A stretch of 64,000 nt of DNA. Source: Sulfitobacter noctilucicola (GTDB taxonomy: Bacteria; Pseudomonadota; Alphaproteobacteria; Rhodobacterales; Rhodobacteraceae). The notes beneath the pieces are model-generated. The model made no database searches, was not told the DNA's origin, and saw only the letters and a list, made by a program, of their open reading frames with translations. Both the position numbers and the translations under genes were made by a program. The first letter of the stretch is position 1. Each line of letters starts with the position of its first letter. The DNA lies in contig NZ_JASD01000008.1 of assembly GCF_000622385.1 (NCBI RefSeq), forward strand, positions 2,604,001 to 2,668,000. Direction: 5' to 3'. Positions 26,896 through 36,111 of this stretch are shown one piece after another.

Positions 26896-29417
26896 GTGGT
26901 CTGAACGCGCTCTATGCGGTGTTGATGGTGGGTCATAGCCTGTTTGGCACGACCGGCCCGACGATGCTTGAACAGGCGTTGCTCGCAGGGACTGGTGATG
27001 CGCAGGTCGCCGCGCAGATCATCAACGGCGCGCCACTGCGCTACAACTGGGAAGAATCCGACGCTGCCGAAGGTGTCGACGCCCGTGCCGTTCTGCCGGA
27101 AGGTGGCACAACGCACCTCATTCTCACCGAAGCGATCCCGCTTGAGAACCATACGAAATGGTCCGAGACTGAAGTATATGCACAAGCCTTTGCAAATCTC
27201 GCGATCTCCGCCAATCCATCTGCCAAAGTCTATGTACAGGAAACGTGGCACAGCCTGAAAAGCGGCACAGGTGAGTCGGTCGAACATGACGAGAAGGCCG
27301 GTACGCCGTGGCGTGAGCGGCTGGAGCAGGACCTGCCTGTCTGGGAAACAATCGTCGCACAGATTGCCGCCGCCAACAGATCGGACAAGGCGACTGTTGC
27401 ATTGATCCCCGCGGGGCAGGCAATGGGCCGCCTTCATGACGAGATCGCGGCAGGCCGGATCACAGGTCTGTCCGGAATTGATGCGCTATTTGCTGACGAC
27501 ATACACCTTAACGACACCGGCCACTATTTCGTGGCCATGGTGCAATACGCCGTAGTCACAGGGCTCGATCCATTGGGTTTGCCTGTGGACTTCAAAGACC
27601 GCTTTGGTAAGTCTTTCGACACACCCGATCAGGATCTCTCCCGCGAGCTGCAACGCGTGGCATGGGAAGCGGTGCAGGCATACGGAGGGGCGACAGTAGC
27701 CCCAGTACCGCCGGCACCTTTGGCCCGTAAAGTGACAGCGCCTGCTGCACCAACCGGGCCGCCTGACCGTCCTGTCGGCGAGTTGGTGAAGGTGCCGGAA
27801 GGGGCTGTCGAGGGAACGAACGCGGTTGCGATTGGTCTGGCTGGCATCGCCGACTGGGGTACCCAGAACCCGTTTCTCGACCTGATGAAGACCGCCCGTC
27901 CTTGGCTGGGTCATAAGCCCGGACAATTCGGCGGGATGGAGTATGACGCACTGTTATCGGGCGGCTTTCTGGACGCAGACGGCTGGCCGGTTAAGATGCC
28001 GCGCAGCCTCAGCAGTATCGGCACGCTCATCCTGACAGATATGCCACCCGAGGCGGTCTCTCTCAAAGGGCGCTACAGGCTCAGCTTTGACGGAACAGGC
28101 GTAATCGAGGTTGGCGGGCTGGCGCAGAACGTGCGCTACGGCAAGGGAGAAGTGACGTTCGATTACACGCCCGGTCCGGGCAGCGTCGACATTCGCATCC
28201 AGCGCATCAACACCACCAACCCGCCGCGCAACATCGCCGTTGTTCACACCGACAACATCCGCCGGTTCGAACGGGGCGCGAAGTTCAATCCGTCGTGGAC
28301 TGCGCGGATCGGCCAGTTTCGAGCGCTGCGTTTCATGGATTGGTCGCAGACAAATGATTCAAAACTGTCAGCTTGGGGTGATCGCCCGCTTGTGGGTGAT
28401 GTTACCTATGCGACGGGTGTTCCCTTGGAAGTGATGATCAGGCTTGCCAATGAATTGGAAATGGATGCTTGGTTCAACATGCCGCATCTGGCAGATGACG
28501 ACTTCGTGCGCGCCTATGCGACCATGGTGCGGGATCAGCTTGATCCGCAATTGACTGCATATGTCGAGTTTTCAAATGAAGTCTGGAACTGGCAGTTCGA
28601 ACAGGCCCGTTGGGCAGATGCCATGGCGCTGGAGCGGTGGGGTCAGAAGGACAAATGGATGCAGTTCTACGGCATGCGCGCAGCCGAAGTGGCCCGCATC
28701 TGGACGGATGTGTTCGCAGACGCGACGGATGGGCGGTTGGTGAATGTTGCGGCAAGCCAGACTGGCTGGCTGGGGCTTGAGACTGAAATTCTAGAGGCAC
28801 CGCTGGCGGTCGAAGATGGCGCGGCTGCACCCAAGACGGCCTTCGATGCCTATGCCGTCACCGGCTATTTCGGTGGTATCCTGGGGCTGGAAGACCGCGG
28901 CCCCATGGTCAACGCTTGGCTGGAGGAAAGCGAGGCCAAAGCGGTTGCAGATGCGCAGGCACAGGGCCTCAAGGGGGATGCTGAAACACGGTATGTCGCG
29001 CAGCACCGCTATGACTATGCCAGCAAACTGGCGGGACGTGAGTTGATGGACGGTGCCGTCAGCGGCAATCCGGCCGACACGTTGTCTGACCTTCTGGGTC
29101 GCGTCTGGCCCTATCATGCTCAGGTTGCCCGCAGCCATAATATGGACCTCGTCATGTATGAGGGGGGCAGTCATGTGGTCGGAATTGGACCGCAGGTCGA
29201 TGACGCAGCGCTGACCGCCTTTTTCCAGCACTTTAATTATTCGGCGGAGATGGGTGCGCTCTACGGTACATTACTTGAGGGTTGGAAAGCGGTGGGCGGA
29301 CAGCTCTTTAATGTATTCAACGATGTCTACGCACCCACAAAATGGGGATCTTGGGGCACGCTGCGGCATCTGGATGACAGCAACTCCCGCTGGGACGCGG
29401 TACTGGCATTTCAATGA
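26892..29417 (+). CDS. SGNH-like domain fused to glycoside-hydrolase-like domain
   Basis: An 841-residue two-domain protein. Residues 1-~255 parallel the upstream SGNH protein: VGHSLFG, QETWHSL, LIPAGQAMG and DDIHLNDTGHYF. After a Pro/Ala-rich linker (~260-295) comes a ~540-residue region resembling clan-A TIM-barrel glycoside hydrolases, with a probable acid/base Glu in YVEFSNEVWNWQF and a candidate nucleophile Glu in VMYEGGSH. No signal peptide is evident, since the catalytic serine lies at about residue 16. This is odd for a carbohydrate-active enzyme in an EPS locus. It overlaps its neighbours by 4 bp on both sides. The exact GH family could not be assigned. Confidence 0.75.
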   Translation: MSGLNALYAVLMVGHSLFGTTGPTMLEQALLAGTGDAQVAAQIINGAPLRYNWEESDAAEGVDARAVLPEGGTTHLILTEAIPLENHTKWSETEVYAQAFANLAISANPSAKVYVQETWHSLKSGTGESVEHDEKAGTPWRERLEQDLPVWETIVAQIAAANRSDKATVALIPAGQAMGRLHDEIAAGRITGLSGIDALFADDIHLNDTGHYFVAMVQYAVVTGLDPLGLPVDFKDRFGKSFDTPDQDLSRELQRVAWEAVQAYGGATVAPVPPAPLARKVTAPAAPTGPPDRPVGELVKVPEGAVEGTNAVAIGLAGIADWGTQNPFLDLMKTARPWLGHKPGQFGGMEYDALLSGGFLDADGWPVKMPRSLSSIGTLILTDMPPEAVSLKGRYRLSFDGTGVIEVGGLAQNVRYGKGEVTFDYTPGPGSVDIRIQRINTTNPPRNIAVVHTDNIRRFERGAKFNPSWTARIGQFRALRFMDWSQTNDSKLSAWGDRPLVGDVTYATGVPLEVMIRLANELEMDAWFNMPHLADDDFVRAYATMVRDQLDPQLTAYVEFSNEVWNWQFEQARWADAMALERWGQKDKWMQFYGMRAAEVARIWTDVFADATDGRLVNVAASQTGWLGLETEILEAPLAVEDGAAAPKTAFDAYAVTGYFGGILGLEDRGPMVNAWLEESEAKAVADAQAQGLKGDAETRYVAQHRYDYASKLAGRELMDGAVSGNPADTLSDLLGRVWPYHAQVARSHNMDLVMYEGGSHVVGIGPQVDDAALTAFFQHFNYSAEMGALYGTLLEGWKAVGGQLFNVFNDVYAPTKWGSWGTLRHLDDSNSRWDAVLAFQ

Positions 29418-30247
29418 AAACAAGCATTCTGATCCCCGCGCATAATGAAGCGGCTTATCTGCCCGCCTGTCTGGAGGCGGTGATCGCATCCGAGCCGGTT
29501 GCAGGTGGGGCGGAAGTGATTGTGATCGCCAATGGCTGCACCGATGACACGGCGCAGATTGCGCGGGATTTCGCGGTCAAGGCCGAAGCCGCAGGGTGGA
29601 CGCTTATCGTGCTGGACCTTGCGCAAGGGGGCAAGCTGAACGCCTGGAACCAAGGCGAAGCAGCCGCAAGTGGCGAGGTGCTGATCTATCTTGATGCGGA
29701 CGTTGTTGTCTCGCCTCCGCTTATGACGCAGCTCAGCGCCACACTTGATGTGGCAGGTCCACGCTATGCAAGCGGCTCACCAAATGTGACCATCACCGGA
29801 AAGGACGCATTGACGCGGAATTATACCCGTTTCTGGCTGACCACGCCTTTTATGGTCCACGGTGTGCCGGGTTTCGGCGTTTTTGCGATGAACCGGGCAG
29901 GGCGCGCGCGCTGGGGCGCTTGGCCGGATATTATATCGGACGACACTTTTGCGCGGCTTAACTTTGCACCAGAAGAACGCCACCGCGTTCCTGCGTCCTA
30001 TGACTGGCCGATGATCGAAGGGTTTGCTGCCTTGGTGCAAGTTCGCCGCAGGCAGGATATTGGCGTTGCAGAGATCGAAAACCGCTATCCTGAACTGATC
30101 GCCAACGACGACCCGCATGATCGCACGGTGCCCTTGTGGAAGCGCGCTGTCAGAGATCCGGTGGCCTTTGTTACCTTCGCACTGGTGCGTTCCGCCATCC
30201 GCCTGCCAGTGCTGAAGTCGGATAACCGATGGGTGAGGGGGCGTTAA
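29414..30247 (+). CDS. GT2 family glycosyltransferase
   Basis: A 277-residue GT-A protein. SILIPAHNEAAYL and VIVIANGCTDDTAQ form the nucleotide-binding region, and IYLDADVVVSP carries the DxD motif. GVPGFGVFAMNRAGRARWG and the acidic IISDDTFARLNF match the acceptor/base region. It is the last gene of the coupled PKS-NRPS operon, overlapping the SGNH-GH stop. Its TAA overlaps by 4 bp the stop of the convergent GT4 gene. It probably contributes a sugar to the molecule made by this operon. Confidence 0.85.
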   Translation: MKTSILIPAHNEAAYLPACLEAVIASEPVAGGAEVIVIANGCTDDTAQIARDFAVKAEAAGWTLIVLDLAQGGKLNAWNQGEAAASGEVLIYLDADVVVSPPLMTQLSATLDVAGPRYASGSPNVTITGKDALTRNYTRFWLTTPFMVHGVPGFGVFAMNRAGRARWGAWPDIISDDTFARLNFAPEERHRVPASYDWPMIEGFAALVQVRRRQDIGVAEIENRYPELIANDDPHDRTVPLWKRAVRDPVAFVTFALVRSAIRLPVLKSDNRWVRGR

Positions 30248-31434
30248 CCGCCCTGCATGTATCTCACGAGCTTGGCGGCCTCTACATCAGTATCATGCCG
30301 CTCCAGCACGCGGGCGCGGGCAACGTCGCCCATTTGTGACAACTTCTTGAGAGGGGTTGAAGCGCAGGCGTCCATGGCACCGGCGAGTGCTTCAACATCT
30401 CCGGCAGGAACCAGCCAACCGTGGGTGCCGTCCTGGACCAACTCGGGCGTTCCCGCGATATAGGTTGCGATGACAGGACGGGCGGCCGCCATGGCCTCCA
30501 TGACCACCATCGGAAGCCCTTCGGCAAAGCTTGGCATCACGAGCGCATGGGCGCGGGAAAGTTCGTCCTTGATCCGCGCTTCGTCCACCCAGCCGGTAAG
30601 CGTGACGCGGTCTGCCACACCAAGAGTGCGCATCAACGTTTCGATCTCGCCGCGCAGCTCACCGTCGCCAATCAGGGTGACATGTATGTTTTCGCGGGTC
30701 TGTGCCAATGCGCGAATAAGGGCAAGCTGGCCTTTCTGCTCCACCAGACGTCCGATCGCGACCAGACGGCGGGGCCCTTGGGGCATGGGAGCGGGCGCAT
30801 CGAATTTCGCAGGTTCAATGCCGCAGTGCACCACCTTTATGCGCCCCCAATCGGCGGGTGCGGCCCAGCGGTAAAGTTGCGAGCGGCCGAACTGGCTGAT
30901 GGCGACGGTAAAGTTGGACTGTGCGACCTTGGTCCCCAAGGACAGTGCCCGGGGCGCATCGAATTCTTCGGGGCCGTGTACGGTAAAGCTGAATTTCGGC
31001 CCGCCTAACATCTCTGACAGCATCGCGACCGCCGCCGCGTTGGTGCCGAAATGCGCGTGCGCATGGGTCACGCCCTCGGCGCGGCACCGCATGGCGACAA
31101 AAGCGGCCTCTGCCAGATAGATCAAATGGCGCGGCACACCGTTCTCTGAAGCGCGGCCCATGGCAATTGCAGCACGCGCTGCTTTGTGTAGTTGACCCGG
31201 ATCGGCTTTGAGTGCCTGCAACAAGGCGCCCGCCAGCACCGACTTGCGCTCGGACAGAACATATTCTGTCTTGTCGCCTTCGGCCCTATCCTGCGCATCC
31301 ACGAGAGGCACCTCTGCGCGGCGCATCGCCATGCGCAGCACGTCGTGGCCTTGTCGTTCAAGGCTACGGATCTCGCGGCGGATAAAGCTCTGGGACGGTT
31401 GGGGATAGGTGTTGAGGATATAGGCAATCTTCAC
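30244..31434 (-). CDS. GT4 family glycosyltransferase
   Basis: A 396-residue GT-B enzyme. The N-terminal domain begins IAYILNTYPQPSQSFIRREI, typical of EPS GT4 proteins. THAHAHFGTNAA and FSFTVHGPEEF form the acceptor side. The donor domain contains VAIGRLVEQKGQ, GDGELRGEIE and the E-x7-E motif in FAEGLPMVVMEAMA. A retaining mechanism with a UDP- or GDP-sugar is expected. It is alone on the minus strand between the PKS-NRPS operon and the flippase gene. Confidence 0.9.
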   Translation of the reverse strand: MKIAYILNTYPQPSQSFIRREIRSLERQGHDVLRMAMRRAEVPLVDAQDRAEGDKTEYVLSERKSVLAGALLQALKADPGQLHKAARAAIAMGRASENGVPRHLIYLAEAAFVAMRCRAEGVTHAHAHFGTNAAAVAMLSEMLGGPKFSFTVHGPEEFDAPRALSLGTKVAQSNFTVAISQFGRSQLYRWAAPADWGRIKVVHCGIEPAKFDAPAPMPQGPRRLVAIGRLVEQKGQLALIRALAQTRENIHVTLIGDGELRGEIETLMRTLGVADRVTLTGWVDEARIKDELSRAHALVMPSFAEGLPMVVMEAMAAARPVIATYIAGTPELVQDGTHGWLVPAGDVEALAGAMDACASTPLKKLSQMGDVARARVLERHDTDVEAAKLVRYMQGG

Positions 31435-31545
31435 GAGGTGCGGCTTTCGGGTCCAGTGGGCATCGGCAATCGTCTTCCAAGGGCATAGACCATCGCGCGG
31501 CGGTGTTCTATCACCCTTAGACGGCAGAAGTGAGGCGGGGATACA

Positions 31546-32895
31546 GTGTTCGCAATTTTGTCCCGTCTTCTGGGCGGCAACCGGTTGATGGCACGGGTGG
31601 CGCGGTCCGCTTCGTGGATCGTGCTGGGGTACGGGGCATCACAGGCCATACGGCTGGCGTCGAACCTGATCCTCACACGGCTCTTATTCCCCGAAGCCTT
31701 TGGCTTGATGGCGCTGATTTCGGTTGTGACAGTTGGGCTGACACTGTTCTCGGATGTCGGCATCGCGCCGTCGATCGCGCAGTCGAAACGGGGTGATGAT
31801 CCTGATTTTCTGAACACCGCGTGGACCATCCAGATCATACGCGGTTCCATTTTGTGGGTGGTCGCCTGTCTCTTGGCCTATCCGGCGGCGTTGTTTTACG
31901 ATCAGCCTGACCTGATGCAATATTTGCCTATCGCGGCGCTGTCGTTGCTGATCGCTGGCTTCAACCCCACACGGATCGAGACCGCGCACCGGCATCTGCT
32001 GATGGGGCGTCTGACGGCGCTTGATGTACTGAGCCAGATCATCGGTATTGTCGTCATGGTGGTACTGGCACTGATCTGGCAATCAGTCGCAGCATTGGTG
32101 GTGGGTGGCGTAGCAACGGCGGTGGCCAAGCTTGCACTGACGTGGTTCTACCTGCCCGGAGACCGCAACCGCTTGACGTGGGAAAACACCGCGGTTACCG
32201 AGCTGGTTACCTTCGGCAAATGGATATTCCTTTCAACAGTATTCTGGTTTTTCGCCAGTCAGGGTGACAAAGCCATTCTGGGCAAGTTCCTGTCGCTTGA
32301 GGCTCTTGGTATCTACAACATCGGGTACTTTCTGGCGAGTTTTCCCTTGTTGCTGGGCCTTGCCGTTACCGGACGGATTATGATCCCTGTCTATCGCGAG
32401 AAAGCTGATCCGGTACGGATCAAGCGCTTGCGCTACGGCCTGAGTATCGGGGTTGTCGGTCTGCTGGTCGTGATGGCGCTTGCCGGTCCATGGCTGGTGG
32501 ATGTGCTTTACGATGCGCGGTACGTAAGTGCGGGGGCGATTGTGGTTTTGCTGGCGGCAGGGTTGATCCCACAGGTGATTGGCATGACCTACGATCAGGC
32601 CGCACTTGCGGCAGGCGACAGCAGACGTTTCTTTATCTATAACGCCATCCGGTCCAGTCTGCAGGTGGGGATGCTGCTGGTCGGTGCGGTCTATGCTGGC
32701 CTGATTGGCGCGATAATCGGCATGGCCTTGGCAATGGCACTGGCCCACTTGGTGTTGATCTGGCTGGCGCGGGCCCACGGCATATGGGACGCCCGTCATG
32801 ATCTCTTGTTCTTCGTAGTAGGCGGGATCGCAGCGGCAGCATCGCTTTGGCTTCATAAGGACGCCATCGCGGCCATGATTGCGGCGACGCAATAG
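31546..32895 (+). CDS. oligosaccharide flippase (Wzx, MOP superfamily)
   Basis: A 449-residue integral membrane protein with about 12-14 hydrophobic segments. It has the Polysacc_synt signature at the start (ASWIVLGYGASQAIRLASNL, LLFPEAFGLMALISV) and STVFWFFASQGDKAILGKF in the middle. It flips undecaprenyl-linked repeat units to the periplasm. The GTG start at 31546 is preceded by GAGGCGGGG; ATG 31588 is a shorter option. It is the flippase of the left-hand system; a second one lies at 40726-41967. Confidence 0.9.
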   Translation: MFAILSRLLGGNRLMARVARSASWIVLGYGASQAIRLASNLILTRLLFPEAFGLMALISVVTVGLTLFSDVGIAPSIAQSKRGDDPDFLNTAWTIQIIRGSILWVVACLLAYPAALFYDQPDLMQYLPIAALSLLIAGFNPTRIETAHRHLLMGRLTALDVLSQIIGIVVMVVLALIWQSVAALVVGGVATAVAKLALTWFYLPGDRNRLTWENTAVTELVTFGKWIFLSTVFWFFASQGDKAILGKFLSLEALGIYNIGYFLASFPLLLGLAVTGRIMIPVYREKADPVRIKRLRYGLSIGVVGLLVVMALAGPWLVDVLYDARYVSAGAIVVLLAAGLIPQVIGMTYDQAALAAGDSRRFFIYNAIRSSLQVGMLLVGAVYAGLIGAIIGMALAMALAHLVLIWLARAHGIWDARHDLLFFVVGGIAAAASLWLHKDAIAAMIAATQ

Positions 32896-32906
32896 CGCGT
32901 TACTGG

Positions 32907-34232
32907 TTAGCTGTGTTCAGGGTCGCCACTAGATGTGTTGCGGGCAAGCCGCGCAGCACGGCCTTGCAAACCAGCCTCACGCCTGTCCTGCCAAAGCTTT
33001 GACAGACCTTTGCGTTTGCGGGGAGGGCGGGTTTCAGGGATGGAAACCACAGGAAGCAGACCTGTCTCACGTTGCATCTGGCGGGCGGTCCGGATGACCG
33101 GGCGGCGCAGTTCCAACAGAAAGGCGAGGGCCAGTCCGATAACTCCGGATGCAAAAACACCCATGATAACGCGCTTCTTCCGGCTCATTGAGGTTGCATA
33201 CTCTGGCACGCGCGCCTCTTCGAGTGTGATAAACCGCTCGCCGCGGGAGGCATCCTCCAACGTGTAGCCGACTTCGGCCTCGTTCCGGCGGGTAGAGACA
33301 ACGTCAAGCTGACCGCGCAACTGTGTCATGCGTCGCTCGAACTCGGCCAGAGTGCGCTCAACCTCGGGACGGGTTTCGATGCTGGCACTGAGGGCCGCAC
33401 GCCGGTCTTGCAAAAGCTGACGCTGAGTGGTCAGCCCGTCCATAAGACGTGTCAGTTCTTCTTCCTCGCGCTTCACCGTAGCTGCACGGGTGCCGCCGCT
33501 GCGGTCGATGTTCTGGATGGCGAGTTGTGCTGTAATGATCTCGCGGTCCAACTCCAGCATCGCATCGTTCAGGCTGCTCAGCTCCGAACGGCGGAATTCC
33601 AGACCACCGTCGATAGAGATGTCGTTTTGGCTGCGAAAGGCTGCGAGGTCTGCTTCCTGCTGTGCTATTTCAGCCAGCAAGGCATCCTCTTTTTCCTGAA
33701 AGAAATCGAGCGTTTCGCGGGTTTGGGCGCGGCGTTGGTCTGCGGCCAGCTTGCGGGTTTCATCCGCAATTGCATGGGCCAGTGCCTGCGCCTTATAGGC
33801 GTCATAGGTGGTCGCAGTGATGGTCAGAACGGATATGGCACCGTCATCGGCAAATCCTTCGCGGACCGCGGCCAGACCGGTGATTGATACCGAACGACGC
33901 AGCAAATCGACTTTTTCATAGGGCCGCAACGCGGGCAGATTGGAATAAAGATCCAGTTCTTCAATGAGGCGTTCAAGATTTGATCGCGCCATGACCTGCT
34001 GCTGGATCAGTTGCAAGCGACGGGCGGCAGAGCCTTCTACGGTGGAGCGGGCCAGTTCATCTGATATGGTCGGCTGTTCGACCTGAATAACTTCGGTCGC
34101 CTGATACTCGTGCGGCACCGACAGCGCCCAGTAAACGGATACAAAGCAACCCATGATGATGGCAGCCGAAATGATGCCCACCCTACGGCGCACCATATCG
34201 AGAAAGTCAGCCAATGTATAAATCGGACCCAT
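32907..34232 (-). CDS. Wzz/GumC-type polysaccharide chain-length determinant
   Basis: A 441-residue inner-membrane co-polymerase. A membrane segment near residues 18-37 is followed by a periplasmic domain with Wzz signature (HEYQATEVIQVEQP). Long coiled coils (~130-330) follow, then a second membrane span near 355-375 and a short basic cytoplasmic tail. There is no fused kinase domain; a separate CpsD-like ATPase lies directly upstream in the same operon, the split arrangement seen in many bacteria. It sets polymer length together with Wzy. Confidence 0.87.
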   Translation of the reverse strand: MGPIYTLADFLDMVRRRVGIISAAIIMGCFVSVYWALSVPHEYQATEVIQVEQPTISDELARSTVEGSAARRLQLIQQQVMARSNLERLIEELDLYSNLPALRPYEKVDLLRRSVSITGLAAVREGFADDGAISVLTITATTYDAYKAQALAHAIADETRKLAADQRRAQTRETLDFFQEKEDALLAEIAQQEADLAAFRSQNDISIDGGLEFRRSELSSLNDAMLELDREIITAQLAIQNIDRSGGTRAATVKREEEELTRLMDGLTTQRQLLQDRRAALSASIETRPEVERTLAEFERRMTQLRGQLDVVSTRRNEAEVGYTLEDASRGERFITLEEARVPEYATSMSRKKRVIMGVFASGVIGLALAFLLELRRPVIRTARQMQRETGLLPVVSIPETRPPRKRKGLSKLWQDRREAGLQGRAARLARNTSSGDPEHS

Positions 34233-34307
34233 CAGTCTTGCTTATCCAAATTTCACGGTTCCCCGTCAGGCGTTAACCTTTTGAGGCTTCATGCTCAAAC
34301 CACCACA

Positions 34308-34325
34308 ATAGGGCCATTATAGGGC
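34308..34325. repeat. ATAGGGC direct repeat between wzz-like and cpsD-like genes
   Basis: Two ATAGGGC copies lie at 34308-34314 and 34319-34325, 11 bp apart, in the 136 bp gap upstream of the Wzz-like gene. They partly resemble the ATAGGG core of the palindromes found in the right-hand EPS promoters, but no inverted partner is present. Function is unknown. Confidence 0.25.
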
Positions 34326-34368
34326 ATATTCCGCGAAAAAGACGAGCGACGCCCTGTCGCAGTACAAA

Positions 34369-35289
34369 TCAGTTGTAATGTGGGATCGAATTGGGGCGCG
34401 CACGGTTCAGGACAACACCAAGCAGCGGAACCTGACCGTCAAGAATGCGCTCGCATTCGACCAGCTCGCGGGCCATGGTTTGTGACCCGTCAGAGACCAA
34501 AAGCACACCGTCAAGTTGCGGCAGGAAGGCCGAGACATCGTCGTGGGCCAGCATTGCGGGCATGTCATATAGAACCAGTTCCGGCTGAAGCGCTGCCCGC
34601 ATCCGCTCAATCGTGTGGGCGGTTTCGGCAGCTTGCAGCGTTTCGGCTGCGTTTTCGTCTACCGTGGTGTTCAGTCCCAAGGCCAGTGTATCGCTGATGC
34701 GTACCATGTGATCGCCAATTGGCATCTGGCCGGCAAGAAAATCGCTCATGGCACCGCGTGCGGTCACGTCTACCGCCTGTGCCACACCGGGGTTGCGCAG
34801 GTCGAAATCCATCAGGACCGTGCGCGACCCGCTGATCCGCGAGAGGCTCAGCGCCAGATTGACCGCGGTGAAAGTGTTGCCACAGCCCGATGTGGGGGCA
34901 GTGATTGCGATGTTTGACCAGCCGTGTTCCTGAGTGGTCTGGCGCAGACGCGTGCGCAGCAGATCAAAGGCACGCACTGTCGCACTGTCGCGAGATGCAT
35001 CGACCACGGGCAATGCTGTTGTTCCGGCCTTTTTGCGGGCACCGGTCTGAACCAGTTCCAATTCATGCCACCGCGGCAGGGAAGTATCGGGCACGTAGGC
35101 AGGCGGAATGGCGTTCAGTTCGGTGGGATCAACGGGCAATTCGCGCCGTGCTACCGCAGGCGTGGTGGAAGGGTGTGTGATCAACGCCCGGCGCGGACGG
35201 ATACTGTGGCGCATGCCCAAGCTTGACCCGACCGCAGTCTGTTCGATCACATCATCACCGAGTGCATCTGACCCATAGGTATCACGCAT
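34369..35289 (-). CDS. CpsD/CapB-like bacterial tyrosine kinase-type ATPase with altered Walker A
   Basis: A 306-residue cytoplasmic P-loop protein partnering the Wzz-like protein. The Walker A region reads APTSGCGNTFTAVN, so the universal P-loop lysine is Asn138 (codon AAC checked on the minus strand). Walker A' (TVLMDFDLRNPG) and a Walker B-like LVLYDMPAML are retained. The C-terminus has a single tyrosine (IPHYN) rather than a tyrosine cluster. Start ATG 35289 has AAGGAG at ideal spacing. It may be a regulatory scaffold rather than an active kinase. Confidence 0.83.
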   Translation of the reverse strand: MRDTYGSDALGDDVIEQTAVGSSLGMRHSIRPRRALITHPSTTPAVARRELPVDPTELNAIPPAYVPDTSLPRWHELELVQTGARKKAGTTALPVVDASRDSATVRAFDLLRTRLRQTTQEHGWSNIAITAPTSGCGNTFTAVNLALSLSRISGSRTVLMDFDLRNPGVAQAVDVTARGAMSDFLAGQMPIGDHMVRISDTLALGLNTTVDENAAETLQAAETAHTIERMRAALQPELVLYDMPAMLAHDDVSAFLPQLDGVLLVSDGSQTMARELVECERILDGQVPLLGVVLNRARPNSIPHYN

Positions 35290-35364
35290 CCCGGTCTCCT
35301 TTGTATGTCTGGCCATAGGACCTGTTTACACCCGTTCGTGCCATCTGGACAACGTTCCCCATGA

Positions 35365-36111
35365 TCAATGACCTGTCGGGCGCAAAACCACGCCGATGGT
35401 CTTGAACAGGATCAGTAGGTCCAGCTTCAATGTCAGTGACCGCTCGTAAGAACCGTCTACCTCGTTGCGGTAAGTGAACCGTGAATTGTTTCGCGCTGAC
35501 ACCTGCCACAGACCAGTGATGCCTGGTTTGACCGCGTTGTAATGCTTGGGGTCACCGTACATTTCAAGCTGTTCTGGCATCATTGGGCGCGGGCCAACCA
35601 GGCTCATGTCGCCAATCAACACGTTAAACAGCTGCGGTAGCTCATCCAGTGAAGTTTTGCGCAGCAGATGTCCGATGCGGGTAACACGCGGGTCATTGCG
35701 CAGCTTTTGCAGCTCATCCCATTCCTGCCGCATGGCTGGATCGGACGCCAGATATGTTTCAAGCACCTCATCGGCATTTCGTACCATTGTGCGCAGCTTG
35801 AGGATCGAAAACCGTTTGCCACCTTCGCCAAGACGGGGCTGCGTGTAGAACGGGTTGCCGCCCTCAAGCCACAGCGCGATGGCGCAAATTGCGATAATAC
35901 CAAGGGAGAAGGGCAGGGTGACAAGAACGAACAGGATATCCATCAGCCGCTTGCCAAGATCGCGATACAGGTAAACCGGACCATGCTTGGCCGCGAGCGC
36001 GGAATCCCAGACATAACTCGGTCGGGCATAAAGCGCCCCCGCCGGATCTGCCCTGTGCGAGCCAAACCGAAGCATGCCGAAACCGGCCGCCTGATCAACA
36101 GTATCTTTCAT
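35365..36111 (-). CDS. ExoY-type undecaprenyl-phosphate sugar phosphotransferase
   Basis: A 248-residue monotopic phosphoglycosyltransferase that starts repeat-unit synthesis on undecaprenyl phosphate. After a soluble N-terminus come RDLGKRLMDILFVLVTLP (membrane re-entrant segment), the FSILKLRTM motif, the catalytic-Asp region KTSLDELPQLFNVL, and DMSLVGPRP and GITGLWQVS. It lacks the multi-span N-terminal part of WcaJ, placing it with ExoY. It is first of a minus-strand operon with the CpsD-like and Wzz-like genes. Confidence 0.93.
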   Translation of the reverse strand: MKDTVDQAAGFGMLRFGSHRADPAGALYARPSYVWDSALAAKHGPVYLYRDLGKRLMDILFVLVTLPFSLGIIAICAIALWLEGGNPFYTQPRLGEGGKRFSILKLRTMVRNADEVLETYLASDPAMRQEWDELQKLRNDPRVTRIGHLLRKTSLDELPQLFNVLIGDMSLVGPRPMMPEQLEMYGDPKHYNAVKPGITGLWQVSARNNSRFTYRNEVDGSYERSLTLKLDLLILFKTIGVVLRPTGH

